Part shown: piece after piece, positions 1 through 7,900 of the stretch | Position numbering within the stretch: position 1 is the first letter of the stretch | How the letters are laid out: every line of letters starts with the position of its first letter | NCBI GenBank assembly: GCA_947428535.1 | Contig: CANEMG010000016.1 | Location: 1 to 10,697, forward strand | Length of the DNA: 10,697 nt | Direction: 5' to 3' | DNA from: an uncultured Clostridium sp. | GTDB lineage: Bacteria > Bacillota > Clostridia > TANB77 > CAG-508 | Notes under the pieces: generated by a model | Database searches by the model: none | Seen by the model: the letters and a program-made list of their open reading frames with translations, nothing else | What the model was told of the DNA's origin: nothing | Program-made: the position numbers and the translations under genes

Positions 1-44
1 AAAACAATTTCGTAATCTTGAAAATAAATTTTAAATATAATTGC

Positions 45-86
45 TTAAGCTGGTTCGGTAGTTTGAACCAGCTTAATTATTATATT
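45..86 (+). terminator. Intrinsic terminator of an upstream gene
   Basis: A perfect 12-bp stem (45-56 with 65-76, core AAGCTGGTTC/GAACCAGCTT) closes an 8-nt loop and is followed by a T-rich but interrupted tract (TTATTATATT). It lies upstream of the guaA promoter, so it most likely ends a transcript that begins left of the window. It could instead be the expression platform of a leader whose sensing part is outside the window. Nothing else is recognisable in positions 1-44. Confidence 0.65.
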
Positions 87-108
87 AGAGTAATTTAGAG
101 AAAAAATG

Positions 109-137
109 TTGATTTAAAAAGGATTTTATTGTATACT
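109..137 (+). promoter_or_regulatory. Sigma-A promoter of guaA
   Basis: A -35 TTGATT (109-114), a 17-bp spacer and a -10 TATACT (132-137) predict a start near 144. This gives a leader of about 30 nt, too short for an aptamer, so guaA has no riboswitch downstream of this promoter. Confidence 0.7.
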
Positions 138-175
138 AATAATATTAGTTAACATATTACCAAAAGGAGGTTATT

Positions 176-2029
176 ATGGAGAAATTAGCCATATTAGACT
201 GCGGAGGGCAATACACAAAAGTTATAGATAGAAGAGTTAGGGAATTAGGAGTAAAATCAGATATATTTCCTATAAATGTAAAAGCTGAAGATTTAAAAGA
301 CTATCAAGCCGTTATATTATCAGGAGGACCTAATAATATAGGAGAAGAGCAAAGATTAGGTTTCGACAAAACAATATTTGAACTTGGAAAACCAGTATTA
401 GGAATTTGTTATGGTATGCAACTTATGTCTGATCATTTTGGAGGAGTTGTAGATAGCAATATAGTTAAAGAATATGGACAAAATGAAGTTAAAATAAACA
501 ATAAAGTTCCAATATTTGATGGATTAGGAGAAACACAACAAGTTCTTATGAGTCATGGTGACACAGTAAAAATTGCTCCAAACGGATTTGAAGTAATAGG
601 AAAATCAGGTGATGCAATAGCTGCAATTGGAAATATTCAAGATAAAATGTATGGATTCCAATTTCATCCAGAAGTTGATTTAACAGAAGAAGGAATGAAA
701 ATGTTAGAAAACTTCATAAGAAAAGTGGCTAATTATAAAGAAGTATATGCATTAGATGATAGAATTCAAACTTCAATAAAAATGATTAGAGAAAAAGTAA
801 AAGATAATAAAATAATAGTACTTGTAAGTGGTGGAGTTGATTCAGCAGTTACAGCAGCATTACTTGTAAAAGCATTAAATCCAGATAATATTTATGCAAT
901 ACATATAGACTCAGGTTTCATGAGAAAAAATGAAAGTGATGTTATTTGTGAAAATTTAAAAGAATTAGGATTAAAAAATTTAATAAGAGAAAATGCCAAA
1001 GATTATTTCTTCAATACAGTTGTAGAAGTAGAAGGAAAGAAAATAGGACCATTAGTAGATACAGTAGATCCAGAAACAAAAAGGCAAATAATAGGAGAAA
1101 TATTCATTAAAATAGCAAATAATGTAATAGAAAGATTAGGATTAGATCCTAAAAATACATTTATTGCACAAGGAACTTTAAGACCAGATTTAATAGAAAG
1201 TGGAAACCCAGATATAAGTGGATTTGCACATAAAATAAAAACACATCATAATGATGTAGCTATAGTAAGAGAAGCTAGAAAAAAAGGACTTATAGTAGAA
1301 ACAAATAGTGATTGGCACAAAGATGAAGTAAGAAAAGTTGCTAGAAAGCTAGGATTAGAAGAAAGTATTGCATCAAGACAACCATTCCCAGGTCCAGGAC
1401 TTGCAATTAGATTACTTTGTCATGATAAAAAAGAAGAAGTAGAAATAGAAGCAGAGGATGTTCAAAAATTAAATGAAATTTTAAAAACTTCAGGAGAAAG
1501 AGGATATATAGTTCCAATAAAATCAGTAGGTGTTCAAGGTGATGCTAGAAGTTATAGAAATCTATGTTTAATGGAAGGAAACAATATAGATTTTGACTGG
1601 AAACCAGTAACAGCTAAAGCAAAAGAAATAACAGATTCTATTAATACGATAAATAGAGTTGGATACATATTAAATAAAAAAGAAATATTAGAAACAATAA
1701 ATTGTTATGATATGAGAATATGTGATGAAAGTGTAGATTTACTTCGTGAACTAGATAAAATAGTAACAACAGGTTTAGAAGAAGCAAAAGTAAATCAAAC
1801 ATTTGCTGTATTGTTGCCAATAGGAATTACTAAAAAGTATTCAGTTGCAATTAGAACTTTTGTTACTAATGATTTTATGACAGGAAGACCTGGAGAAATA
1901 GGAAAAGAAGTTTCAAAAGAAATGATAAAAAATGTTGTAGATGAAATAAATAATAAATTTGGAGATAAAATTGAATTTGTAATATATGATGTTACAAGTA
2001 AACCACCAGCAACTTGTGAGTGGCAATAA
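176..2029 (+). CDS. guaA: GMP synthase (glutamine-hydrolysing), long eukaryote-like form
   Basis: This cytosolic enzyme makes GMP from XMP, ATP and glutamine, the last step of guanine nucleotide synthesis. The N-terminal class I glutaminase (about 1-185) has the nucleophile Cys78 in GICYGMQ and the pair His164/Glu166 in FHPEV. The ATP pyrophosphatase follows, with the PP-loop SGGVDS (218-223), QGTLRPDLIES (332-341) and PFPGPGLAIR (403-412). The C-terminal dimerisation domain ends SKPPATCEWQ. At 617 residues it is about 100 longer than the usual bacterial enzyme of 510-525. The extra length lies in the C-terminal domain between VGVQGDARSY (451-460) and SVAIRTFVTNDFMTG (556-570), as in the human enzyme, which the IKTHHND and HKDEVR segments also resemble. 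The start is fixed by AAAGGAGG (163-170), 5 nt before the ATG. The gene is monocistronic, with its own promoter and terminator. Confidence 0.96.
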   Translation: MEKLAILDCGGQYTKVIDRRVRELGVKSDIFPINVKAEDLKDYQAVILSGGPNNIGEEQRLGFDKTIFELGKPVLGICYGMQLMSDHFGGVVDSNIVKEYGQNEVKINNKVPIFDGLGETQQVLMSHGDTVKIAPNGFEVIGKSGDAIAAIGNIQDKMYGFQFHPEVDLTEEGMKMLENFIRKVANYKEVYALDDRIQTSIKMIREKVKDNKIIVLVSGGVDSAVTAALLVKALNPDNIYAIHIDSGFMRKNESDVICENLKELGLKNLIRENAKDYFFNTVVEVEGKKIGPLVDTVDPETKRQIIGEIFIKIANNVIERLGLDPKNTFIAQGTLRPDLIESGNPDISGFAHKIKTHHNDVAIVREARKKGLIVETNSDWHKDEVRKVARKLGLEESIASRQPFPGPGLAIRLLCHDKKEEVEIEAEDVQKLNEILKTSGERGYIVPIKSVGVQGDARSYRNLCLMEGNNIDFDWKPVTAKAKEITDSINTINRVGYILNKKEILETINCYDMRICDESVDLLRELDKIVTTGLEEAKVNQTFAVLLPIGITKKYSVAIRTFVTNDFMTGRPGEIGKEVSKEMIKNVVDEINNKFGDKIEFVIYDVTSKPPATCEWQ

Positions 2030-2053
2030 AATTTTCAAATAAAAGCATATTAA

Positions 2054-2088
2054 ACATCCTTTTAATAAAAGTTAAGAGGGTGTTTTTT
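2054..2088 (+). terminator. Intrinsic terminator of guaA
   Basis: An 11-bp stem allowing G-U pairs (2054-2064 with 2073-2083, ACATCCTTTTA/TAAGAGGGTGT) and an 8-nt loop are followed by six T (2083-2088). It begins 25 nt after the guaA stop codon, and the T run ends 1 nt before the next promoter's -35 box. Confidence 0.8.
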
Positions 2089-2089
2089 G

Positions 2090-2118
2090 TTGACAACATT
2101 ATGTAAATATGATAAAAT
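2090..2118 (+). promoter_or_regulatory. Sigma-A promoter of the MATE-kinase fusion gene
   Basis: A consensus -35 TTGACA (2090-2095), a 17-bp spacer and a -10 TAAAAT (2113-2118) predict a start near 2125 and a leader of about 27 nt. The -35 box directly follows the guaA terminator's T tract, so guaA and this gene are separate transcription units. Confidence 0.75.
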
Positions 2119-2151
2119 AGTCAAGTTACGAAATACAAAGGAGGGGTAGAA

Positions 2152-4167
2152 TTGGATAAAGAAGAAAACATATTAGGAAAAGAGAAGATAGGAAAATTGA
2201 TGCTTAAATTTTCTATTCCAGCTATAATTTCAATGTTGGTTAACTCACTATATAATATAGTTGACCAAATATTTATAGGACATGGTGTAGGTTATTTAGG
2301 TAATGGAGCAACAAATGTAGTGTTCCCATTAGTAATATTAGGACTTGCATTTTCACTTATGATTGGAGATGGAACATCAGCATATTTAAGTTTAAAACTA
2401 GGAGAAAAAAAGGAAAAAGAAGCAGCTAAAGGTGTTGCAAATGGAGTGATGATATCCACAATAGTATCATTATTTTTAGCAATAAGTACTTTTATATTTT
2501 TACCTCAATTATTAAATATTTTTGGATGTACAGATAATTTAAGAGAATATGCCTTAGCATATGGATATATTATAGTTTTAGGATTACCATTTGCTATAAT
2601 AGGAACAAGTTTAAATGGTATAATAAGAGCAGATGGTTCACCTAAATATGCAATGACTTCTATGGTATCTGGTGCAGTTTTAAATATTATATTAGATCCA
2701 ATATTTATTTTTGTGTTTAAGATGGGAGTAAAGGGAGCGGCAATTGCTACTGTAATAAGTCAGATATTAACTTTTGTGTTAAATATTTTATATATAAGAA
2801 AATTTAAATCAATAAATTTAACTAAAGATATTATAAAATTTGATGTAAAAGTTATTGGTAAATTAGCATCTTTAGGAGTTAGTAGTTTTATAACAGAAAT
2901 AAGCTTTGTAATTTTAATGTCTGTTCAAAATAATTTATTTGGAAAATATGGAGAAATTTCAAAATATGGATCTGAAATACCAATAACAGTTTTTGGAATT
3001 GTTATGAAAATTAGTCAAATTTTAAATAGTATTATAATAGGATTGGCTATAGGTGCACAACCAATTATTGGATATAATTATGGAGCACAAAAATTTGATA
3101 GAGTAAAGCAAACTTTAAAAAATGTTTTATTTTCTTCAGTAATGGTAAGTACATTTGCATTAATACTATTCCAAACAATACCAGATAAATTAATTTTAAT
3201 ATTTGGTAGTGGTGATGCAAATTATATGGAATTTGCTTGTTTATCATTTAGAATATATTTATTATTTTCTATTTGCAATGGTGTTCAAATTCCTTCAGGG
3301 GTGTTTTTCCAAGCAATTGGAAAAAGTGTTAAAAGTGCAGGAGTTTCTTTATCAAGACAAATATTATTTTTAATTCCAGCATTTATTATATTAGGAAAAG
3401 CATTTGGCGTAGTAGGTATGTTATATTCTGGTCCTGTTGCAGATGGATTAGCATTTATAGTTACAAGTACTTTACTTATATTTGAAGTTAAAAATTTAAG
3501 TAGAACAAAAATTAAAAGTCAAACTTTAGTAGATGATACTAGCACAGATAATAAATTAGAGAGTAACTTTGTAATTACAGTTTCAAGAGAATTTGGATCT
3601 GGTGGTAGATATGTAGGAAGATTGATTGCCGACAAATTAGGAATAAAATTATACGATAAAGACCTTATAATAAAATTAGCAGAAAAAACAGGTTTATCAG
3701 AAGAATACATAGAAAATAATGAACAAAAAAGAGATTCATTAGCTCTTTTAAATAATGGTTATTATTCAGGATTAAATAATGCAGATGATTTATTTATAGA
3801 AGAATCTGAAATAATAAAAGATATAGCATCAAAAGAATCTTGTGTAATAATTGGTAGATGCTCAGATTTTATATTGAAAGATAATGATAATGTATTAAGA
3901 GTATTTATTTCAAGCAGTGTAGAAGATAAAATAAATAGAGCTATTGATATATATGGCTTTGATAAGAAAAATGCTGAAAAAGAGATAAAGAAAATAGACA
4001 AATTAAGATCAAATCACTATAAATATTATACAGGAAATGACTGGTCTGATGCTTCAAATTATGATATTTGTATGAATAGTGATTTATATGGTGTTGAAAA
4101 AACAGCTGATATAATATGTAATTTAGTGCTAGAGAAAGTAAATAAGAAAAAAAATGAAATAAAATAA
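2152..4167 (+). CDS. MATE efflux transporter fused to a cytidylate-kinase-like domain
   Basis: Residues 1-450 form a complete MATE transporter of the MepA-like branch with about 12 membrane segments. Its family signatures are MLVNSLYNIVDQIFIGHGVG (28-47), NGIIRADGSPKYAM (155-168) and QPIIGYNYGAQKFDRVK (303-319). Such proteins export cationic drugs and toxins using H+ or Na+. A polar linker (about 451-471) leads to a cytosolic P-loop domain of the cytidylate-kinase-like type (about 472-671). That domain shows SREFGSGGRYVGRLIA (478-493), IIGRCSDFIL (566-575) and YTGNDWSDASNYDICMNS (626-643), close to family motifs. The frame is continuous through the junction, so this is a true fusion at 671 residues against about 450 for MATE alone. 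The start codon is TTG, chosen because AGGAGG (2139-2144) lies 7 nt upstream and the next ATG would remove conserved N-terminal sequence. The substrate of either half is unknown. Confidence 0.9.
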   Translation: MDKEENILGKEKIGKLMLKFSIPAIISMLVNSLYNIVDQIFIGHGVGYLGNGATNVVFPLVILGLAFSLMIGDGTSAYLSLKLGEKKEKEAAKGVANGVMISTIVSLFLAISTFIFLPQLLNIFGCTDNLREYALAYGYIIVLGLPFAIIGTSLNGIIRADGSPKYAMTSMVSGAVLNIILDPIFIFVFKMGVKGAAIATVISQILTFVLNILYIRKFKSINLTKDIIKFDVKVIGKLASLGVSSFITEISFVILMSVQNNLFGKYGEISKYGSEIPITVFGIVMKISQILNSIIIGLAIGAQPIIGYNYGAQKFDRVKQTLKNVLFSSVMVSTFALILFQTIPDKLILIFGSGDANYMEFACLSFRIYLLFSICNGVQIPSGVFFQAIGKSVKSAGVSLSRQILFLIPAFIILGKAFGVVGMLYSGPVADGLAFIVTSTLLIFEVKNLSRTKIKSQTLVDDTSTDNKLESNFVITVSREFGSGGRYVGRLIADKLGIKLYDKDLIIKLAEKTGLSEEYIENNEQKRDSLALLNNGYYSGLNNADDLFIEESEIIKDIASKESCVIIGRCSDFILKDNDNVLRVFISSSVEDKINRAIDIYGFDKKNAEKEIKKIDKLRSNHYKYYTGNDWSDASNYDICMNSDLYGVEKTADIICNLVLEKVNKKKNEIK

Positions 4168-4202
4168 TATAAATACATAAAATCAACCTATTTCAGTTTA
4201 TG

Positions 4203-4231
4203 TTGACTTTTTCAAGACAATGGGTTATAAT
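4203..4231 (+). promoter_or_regulatory. Near-consensus sigma-A promoter upstream of mgtE
   Basis: A -35 TTGACT (4203-4208), a 17-bp spacer and a perfect -10 TATAAT (4226-4231) predict a start near 4238, leaving a leader of about 150 nt before mgtE. No comparable promoter was found between 4240 and 4389, so this is the best candidate for mgtE. The terminator-like hairpin just downstream complicates that reading. Confidence 0.65.
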
Positions 4232-4246
4232 AAATATGTTGAGATT

Positions 4247-4287
4247 AACATAATTTAATATTAAAAGTATTAAATTATGTTTTTTTT
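4247..4287 (+). terminator. Terminator or attenuator hairpin in the mgtE leader
   Basis: A perfect AT-rich stem (4247-4260 with 4268-4281, core ACATAATTTAATA/TATTAAATTATGT) with a 7-nt loop is followed by eight T (4280-4287). It may simply end the MATE-fusion transcript, whose stop codon is 80 nt upstream. Because the only good mgtE promoter lies before it, it may also act as an attenuator of mgtE. Confidence 0.65.
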
Positions 4288-4324
4288 ATATAATAGGAAA
4301 GTGATAATATCCTATTATATAAAA
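4284..4324 (+). repeat. Long inverted repeat (second leader hairpin)
   Basis: A perfect 15-bp inverted repeat (4284-4298 with 4310-4324, core TATAATAGGA/TCCTATTATA) surrounds an 11-nt loop. Its 5' arm uses the last T residues of the preceding hairpin's T tract, so forming it in RNA would remove part of that U tract. No T run follows, so it is not itself a terminator. It could be an RNA structure or a protein-binding dyad. Confidence 0.55.
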
Positions 4325-4389
4325 GCTTTTTACACAAATTTTGTATAAATTTGGCACATGAAAAAATATTATAATTTGAGGAGGTTAGC

Positions 4390-5736
4390 ATGGAAAACGA
4401 AGAAATAATTGAAGAAGTAACAAAATTAATTGAAGAAAAAAGAATAAGTGATTTGCGTAAATATTTAGAAGATATAAACAGTGCTGATTTCCCGAGTATT
4501 TTTGAAGAAATAGATGATGAAAAAATAATAATGATATATAGAATTTTATCTAAAGAAAAAGCAGCAGAAGTGTTTGTAGAGTTAGATAGTGATGATCAAG
4601 AAAAACTAATTGGTTATTTAACGGATAAAGAAATAAAAAATGTTATGAATGAAATTTATATGGATGATGCTGCAGACTTAATAGAAGAGATGCCATCAAA
4701 TGTTGTAAAAAGAATACTTGCAAATACAAAGCAGGAAAACAGAAAAATTATAAATGAACTTTTAAAATATCCTGAAGATACAGCTGGAACAATTATGACA
4801 ACAGAGTTTGTTGATTTAAAAGAAAATATTACAGTAGAAAAAGCTTTTGAAAACATAAAGAAAAGGGGATTAAAAAAAGAAACAGTATATAATTGTTATG
4901 TTTTAAGTATAGATAGAAAATTATTAGGTATTATAGACATAAAAGATTTGCTAGTTGCAGATAGAGATAAACTAGTAAAAGATATAATGGAAACAAATGT
5001 AATAAAAGTTCAAACTATTGAAGACCAAGAAGAAGTGGCAAAAGTTTTTGAAAAATATGATTGTGTAGCAGTACCAGTAGTAGATAAAGAGGATAGGCTT
5101 GTTGGAATTATAACAATAGATGATGCTATTGATGTTATGCAAGAAGAAACTATGGAAGATTTTGAAAAAATGGCTGCTATTACACCAACAGATAATACAT
5201 ATTTTAAAACAAGTGTGTTAACTCATTCTAAAAATAGAATTGTGTGGCTTTTAATACTTATGTTTACATCAATAATTACAGGAACAATAATTGAAAACTT
5301 TCAAGCAACAATATCATCATTGCCATTATTAGTAGCATTCATACCATTACTAATGGGAACAGGTGGAAATTGCGGTTCACAAAGTTCTACTCTTATAATA
5401 AGAGGTTTAGCAACAGATGAAATTTCTACAAAGGATATATTAAAAGCAATGTGGAAAGAATTTAGAGTAGGGATTTTAGTAGGTTTAGTTTTAGCAATAG
5501 CTAATGCAATAAGAATTATTGTGCAATATAATGATGTTAATATTGCTATTGTAGTTGGAGCTACACTTATTTGCACAGTTGTTATTGCTAAACTATTAGG
5601 ATGTGTATTGCCAATACTTGCTAAAAAATTGAAATTAGATCCGGCAATAATGGCATCACCACTAATTACTACAATTGTAGATACAATATCTGTTCTAGTA
5701 TTTTTTAATATATCAACTTTTATATTTCATATATAA
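4390..5736 (+). CDS. mgtE: Magnesium transporter MgtE
   Basis: MgtE is a homodimeric Mg2+ channel of the cytoplasmic membrane, gated by Mg2+ bound to its cytosolic domains. The order here is complete: a helical N domain rich in acidic residues (about 1-130), two CBS domains (about 135-195 and 198-252), a connecting plug helix (about 255-280) and about five membrane helices (283-448). The pore signature PLLMGTGGNCGSQSSTLIIR (319-338) is present. So is the last-helix segment ASPLITTIVDTISVLVFF, whose Asp431 matches the pore aspartate of the family. The length of 448 residues is normal. GAGGAGG (4378-4384) lies 5 nt before the ATG. Expression may be controlled in the unusual leader. No M-box riboswitch, which controls mgtE in many Bacillota, is present. 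Confidence 0.94.
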   Translation: MENEEIIEEVTKLIEEKRISDLRKYLEDINSADFPSIFEEIDDEKIIMIYRILSKEKAAEVFVELDSDDQEKLIGYLTDKEIKNVMNEIYMDDAADLIEEMPSNVVKRILANTKQENRKIINELLKYPEDTAGTIMTTEFVDLKENITVEKAFENIKKRGLKKETVYNCYVLSIDRKLLGIIDIKDLLVADRDKLVKDIMETNVIKVQTIEDQEEVAKVFEKYDCVAVPVVDKEDRLVGIITIDDAIDVMQEETMEDFEKMAAITPTDNTYFKTSVLTHSKNRIVWLLILMFTSIITGTIIENFQATISSLPLLVAFIPLLMGTGGNCGSQSSTLIIRGLATDEISTKDILKAMWKEFRVGILVGLVLAIANAIRIIVQYNDVNIAIVVGATLICTVVIAKLLGCVLPILAKKLKLDPAIMASPLITTIVDTISVLVFFNISTFIFHI

Positions 5737-5743
5737 AAATTAT

Positions 5744-5779
5744 ATGTACTCAGTTTAGTTATTAGATTGAGTACATTTT
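5744..5779 (+). terminator. Intrinsic terminator of mgtE
   Basis: The stem ATGTACTCA/TGAGTACAT (5744-5752 with 5768-5776) can be extended inward with G-U pairs to a 3-nt loop and is followed by TTTT with further T-rich sequence. It lies just after the mgtE stop codon and separates mgtE from the regulator genes. Confidence 0.7.
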
Positions 5780-5828
5780 AATATTATTTTAAGAATAATA
5801 ATCTAGAATATTAATGTGAGGAGATAAT

Positions 5829-6497
5829 ATGAGAGTTTTAATAGTAGAAGATGATAAAATACTTGCTAAAACAATAGAGCAGTGCATAAAAAATCAATAT
5901 GATGTGGACCATGCTTATGATGGTGAAGAAGGAATTTTATATGCTAAGCAAGAAATATATGATGCGATAATATTAGATATAATGATGCCAATTATGAATG
6001 GATATGATGTATTAAATAGCTTACGAAATAGCAAAATACATACACCAGTTTTAATATTAACAGCAAAAGACAGTATATCTGATAAAGTAAAAGGATTTAG
6101 AAGCGGAGCAGATGATTATTTGGTAAAGCCATTTAACAGGGAAGAATTAGTAGTGAGATTAGAGGCATTAATAAGGCGTTCAAAAGGAAATTATACAGAA
6201 AATGTAATAGAATTTAAAACATTAATTTTAGATTTGAATAGCAGAAAAGCTAAAGCAGATGGGAAAGAAGTAGTTTTACAAGGAAAACAATTTGATATGT
6301 TGGAGTATTTAATAAATTCCAAGAATACAATAATAACTAAAGAGCAAATATTTGATAAAATATGGGGATTTAATAGTGAAACAACAACAAATGTAATAGA
6401 AGTGTATGCAAGTGGTTTAAGAAAGGAATTAAAAAAGATTGGATATGATAGATATTTAAAAACTATTAGAGGTGTAGGATATATCTGGTCTGAATAG
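5829..6497 (+). CDS. OmpR-family response regulator (CiaR-like)
   Basis: This cytosolic DNA-binding regulator is controlled by phosphorylation from a partner histidine kinase. The receiver domain (about 1-115) has the acidic pocket Glu7-Asp8-Asp9, the phospho-acceptor Asp50 (IILDIMMP), Thr78 (LILTAK) and Lys100 (YLVKPF). The winged-helix output domain (about 127-221) is complete and ends KTIRGVGYIW. The stretch QIFDKIWGFNSETTTNVIEVYASGLRK resembles streptococcal CiaR, but orthology is not proven. The start is supported by GAGGAG (5818-5823), 5 nt upstream. A weak -10 TAGAAT at 5804-5809 lacks a convincing -35. The kinase gene follows after 8 nt. Because that kinase gene is broken, this regulator may now lack its natural partner, though its own residues are intact. 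Confidence 0.93.
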   Translation: MRVLIVEDDKILAKTIEQCIKNQYDVDHAYDGEEGILYAKQEIYDAIILDIMMPIMNGYDVLNSLRNSKIHTPVLILTAKDSISDKVKGFRSGADDYLVKPFNREELVVRLEALIRRSKGNYTENVIEFKTLILDLNSRKAKADGKEVVLQGKQFDMLEYLINSKNTIITKEQIFDKIWGFNSETTTNVIEVYASGLRKELKKIGYDRYLKTIRGVGYIWSE

Positions 6498-6505
6498 TAT
6501 TAATT

Positions 6506-7799
6506 ATGAAAGAAAAAGAAGAATTAAATTTAAAATTATTTAAACACATAGCTTATAATATATGTATTTTTATGTCTATTTTTATAGTTTTTGGATTACT
6601 TGTTTTTTCTATGGTAAGAACTAATATTTATGCTAATGTTGATAAAGAATTGTATGAAGGAAAAAGAAAAATATTAGAATTTGAAGAGTTAGATGTAGAC
6701 TTTATTTTAAATTCACGAATAATAAAAAGTCAAATAAAAGGACTATTTGAAGAAGAGGGGATAAATGTATATTCTATTACTAAAAAAATAGTTAATCCTA
6801 ATATAATAGTTGTTGTAAGAGATGAAGAGGGAAAAATTGTTAATAAAGATATAGGAAGATTATCTGAATATGTTGATGAATTAGAATTTGATATAAAAAA
6901 TATGGATACAATTTATGAGATTAGTATAGATGGAGAATATCCATATAGAGGATTAAATTTTATTGTTGAAGGAAATGAATATACTCCAAATAGATATGTA
7001 CAATTATTGATAAATATAGATAGTGAAAAAAGCTTAGTTGATGCATACTTTAAAATAATTGCAATGGCAGTTTTAGTAGGATGTTTTTTATCAATTTTTG
7101 GAAGTTATATATTATCTAAAAAAACATTAAAACCGCTTAGTGATAATTTAATAAAACAAATGGAATTTGTTCAAAATGTTTCTCATGAACTTAGAACTCC
7201 ACTTACTATAATTCAAGCTAAACAAGAATTATTACTTCAAGAGCCAAATTCAAAAATTATAGACAAATCTGAAGATATAGTTCTTACATTAAATGAAACC
7301 AAAAGATTATCAAAACTTGTAAAAGATTTACTTATATTATCTAGAGCTGATAATAATAAAGTAAGATTGCAAAAAGAAAGTGTAAATATAGATGATTATA
7401 TAAAAGAAATAATTGTACCATATTCTGAAATTGCAGAAATGGAGCAAAAAGATTGATATAAGTATAGATGCAAGTAAAATATATCAGCTAATGATAATTT
7501 TGCTTGATAATGCAATTAAATATACTGAAGAAAATGACAAAATAGAAATAAAAACATACTCTAAAGATAATAAATGTGTAATAGAAGTAAAAGATACAGG
7601 AATCGGTATAAGTGATGAAGGATTAAAAAGAATATTTGAAAGATTTTATAGAGAAGATAGAGCTAGAAATAGAGAGACCGGCGGAACTGGACTGGGACTT
7701 TCAATAGCAAATGTTATTGTTTCTGAACATAATGGAACAATTAAGGTAAGTCATAATATACCTAAAGGTACTGTTTTTACAATAAGATTACCAAGTTAA
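6506..7799 (+). pseudogene. Sensor histidine kinase, frameshifted (CiaH-like partner of the regulator)
   Basis: The first part (6506-7456, 316 residues) has a membrane helix (about 14-37), an extracytoplasmic sensor region (about 38-183), a second helix (184-204) and the dimerisation/phospho-acceptor domain with His227 in FVQNVSHELRTP. It ends at a TGA just after AEMEQKD. The ATP-binding domain continues in the +1 frame to 7799, with the N box ILLDNAIKYT, DTGIGIS, FERFYR and GGTGLGLS all intact. The join reads AEMEQK-IDISIDASKIYQ. Family members usually have about 8-10 more residues here, so a small out-of-frame deletion fits better than a one-base error. The second frame has only a TTG at 7413 without an SD, so it is unlikely to be a separate gene. 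The ATG at 6506 has no clear SD and may depend on coupling to the regulator 8 nt upstream. Confidence 0.85.
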
Positions 7800-7805
7800 A
7801 AAAGA
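7768..7805 (+). repeat. 38-bp direct repeat, copy 1 (kinase 3' end)
   Basis: Positions 7768-7805 are identical to 8200-8237, 432 bp downstream. The repeat covers the last codons of the kinase gene (TVFTIRLPS and stop) plus AAAAAGA. Confidence 0.95.
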
Positions 7806-7830
7806 ACTAATATAAAAATGATAAACATTA

Positions 7831-7859
7831 TAGACATAGTTAAAATAATATTGTAGAAT
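7831..7859 (+). promoter_or_regulatory. Sigma-A promoter of the small-peptide mRNA
   Basis: A -35 TAGACA (7831-7836), a 17-bp spacer and a -10 TAGAAT (7854-7859) predict a start at about 7866-7867, exactly where the left inverted-repeat arm begins. The leader would be about 75 nt. Confidence 0.6.
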
Positions 7860-7866
7860 GATTGCC

Positions 7867-7900
7867 ATAGGAAATGATGAAAGCAGATGTGGTTTTGCCA
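7867..7900 (+). repeat. Inverted repeat, left arm (toxin leader 5' end)
   Basis: This arm matches the reverse complement of 8109-8144 in two blocks: ATAGGAAATGA at the outer end (11 of 11) and GTGGTTTTGCCA at the inner end (11 of 12), with a divergent middle. It forms the predicted 5' end of the peptide mRNA. Confidence 0.8.

Noticed and set aside
1..76. Purine riboswitch upstream of guaA
   Set aside because: The conserved core (TTTCTACC, CCGTAAA, GACTAT) is absent, and the guaA promoter lies downstream of the hairpin.
4184..4212. A terminator right after the MATE fusion gene (TCAAC/GTTGA followed by TTTTT)
   Set aside because: The stem is only 5 bp with mismatches on both sides. The sequence is better used as the -35 region of the next promoter.
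4232..4389. M-box (Mg2+) riboswitch before mgtE
   Set aside because: The region is too short and lacks the conserved M-box segments. It holds only two AT-rich hairpins.
3065..5576. Minus-strand open frames of 60-91 codons within the MATE fusion gene and mgtE (for example 3519-3710, 3941-4186, 4656-4856, 5301-5576)
   Set aside because: They lie opposite well-conserved genes, have no SD or domain signs, and are composition-driven shadows.
7454..7456. TGA read as tryptophan (alternative code)
   Set aside because: Reading through gives an unrelated peptide and soon a TAA. Trp is TGG in conserved places such as the GuaA C-terminus.
7439..7460. Programmed +1 frameshifting at the A run before the TGA
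   Set aside because: The hinge also seems to lack several residues, which frameshifting would not explain, and histidine kinases are not known for this. A deletion is simpler.
7413..7799. A separate gene for a short ATPase-domain protein starting at TTG 7413
   Set aside because: There is no SD before the TTG, and the first codons only re-read the kinase sequence in another frame. It is better explained as the 3' part of the broken kinase.
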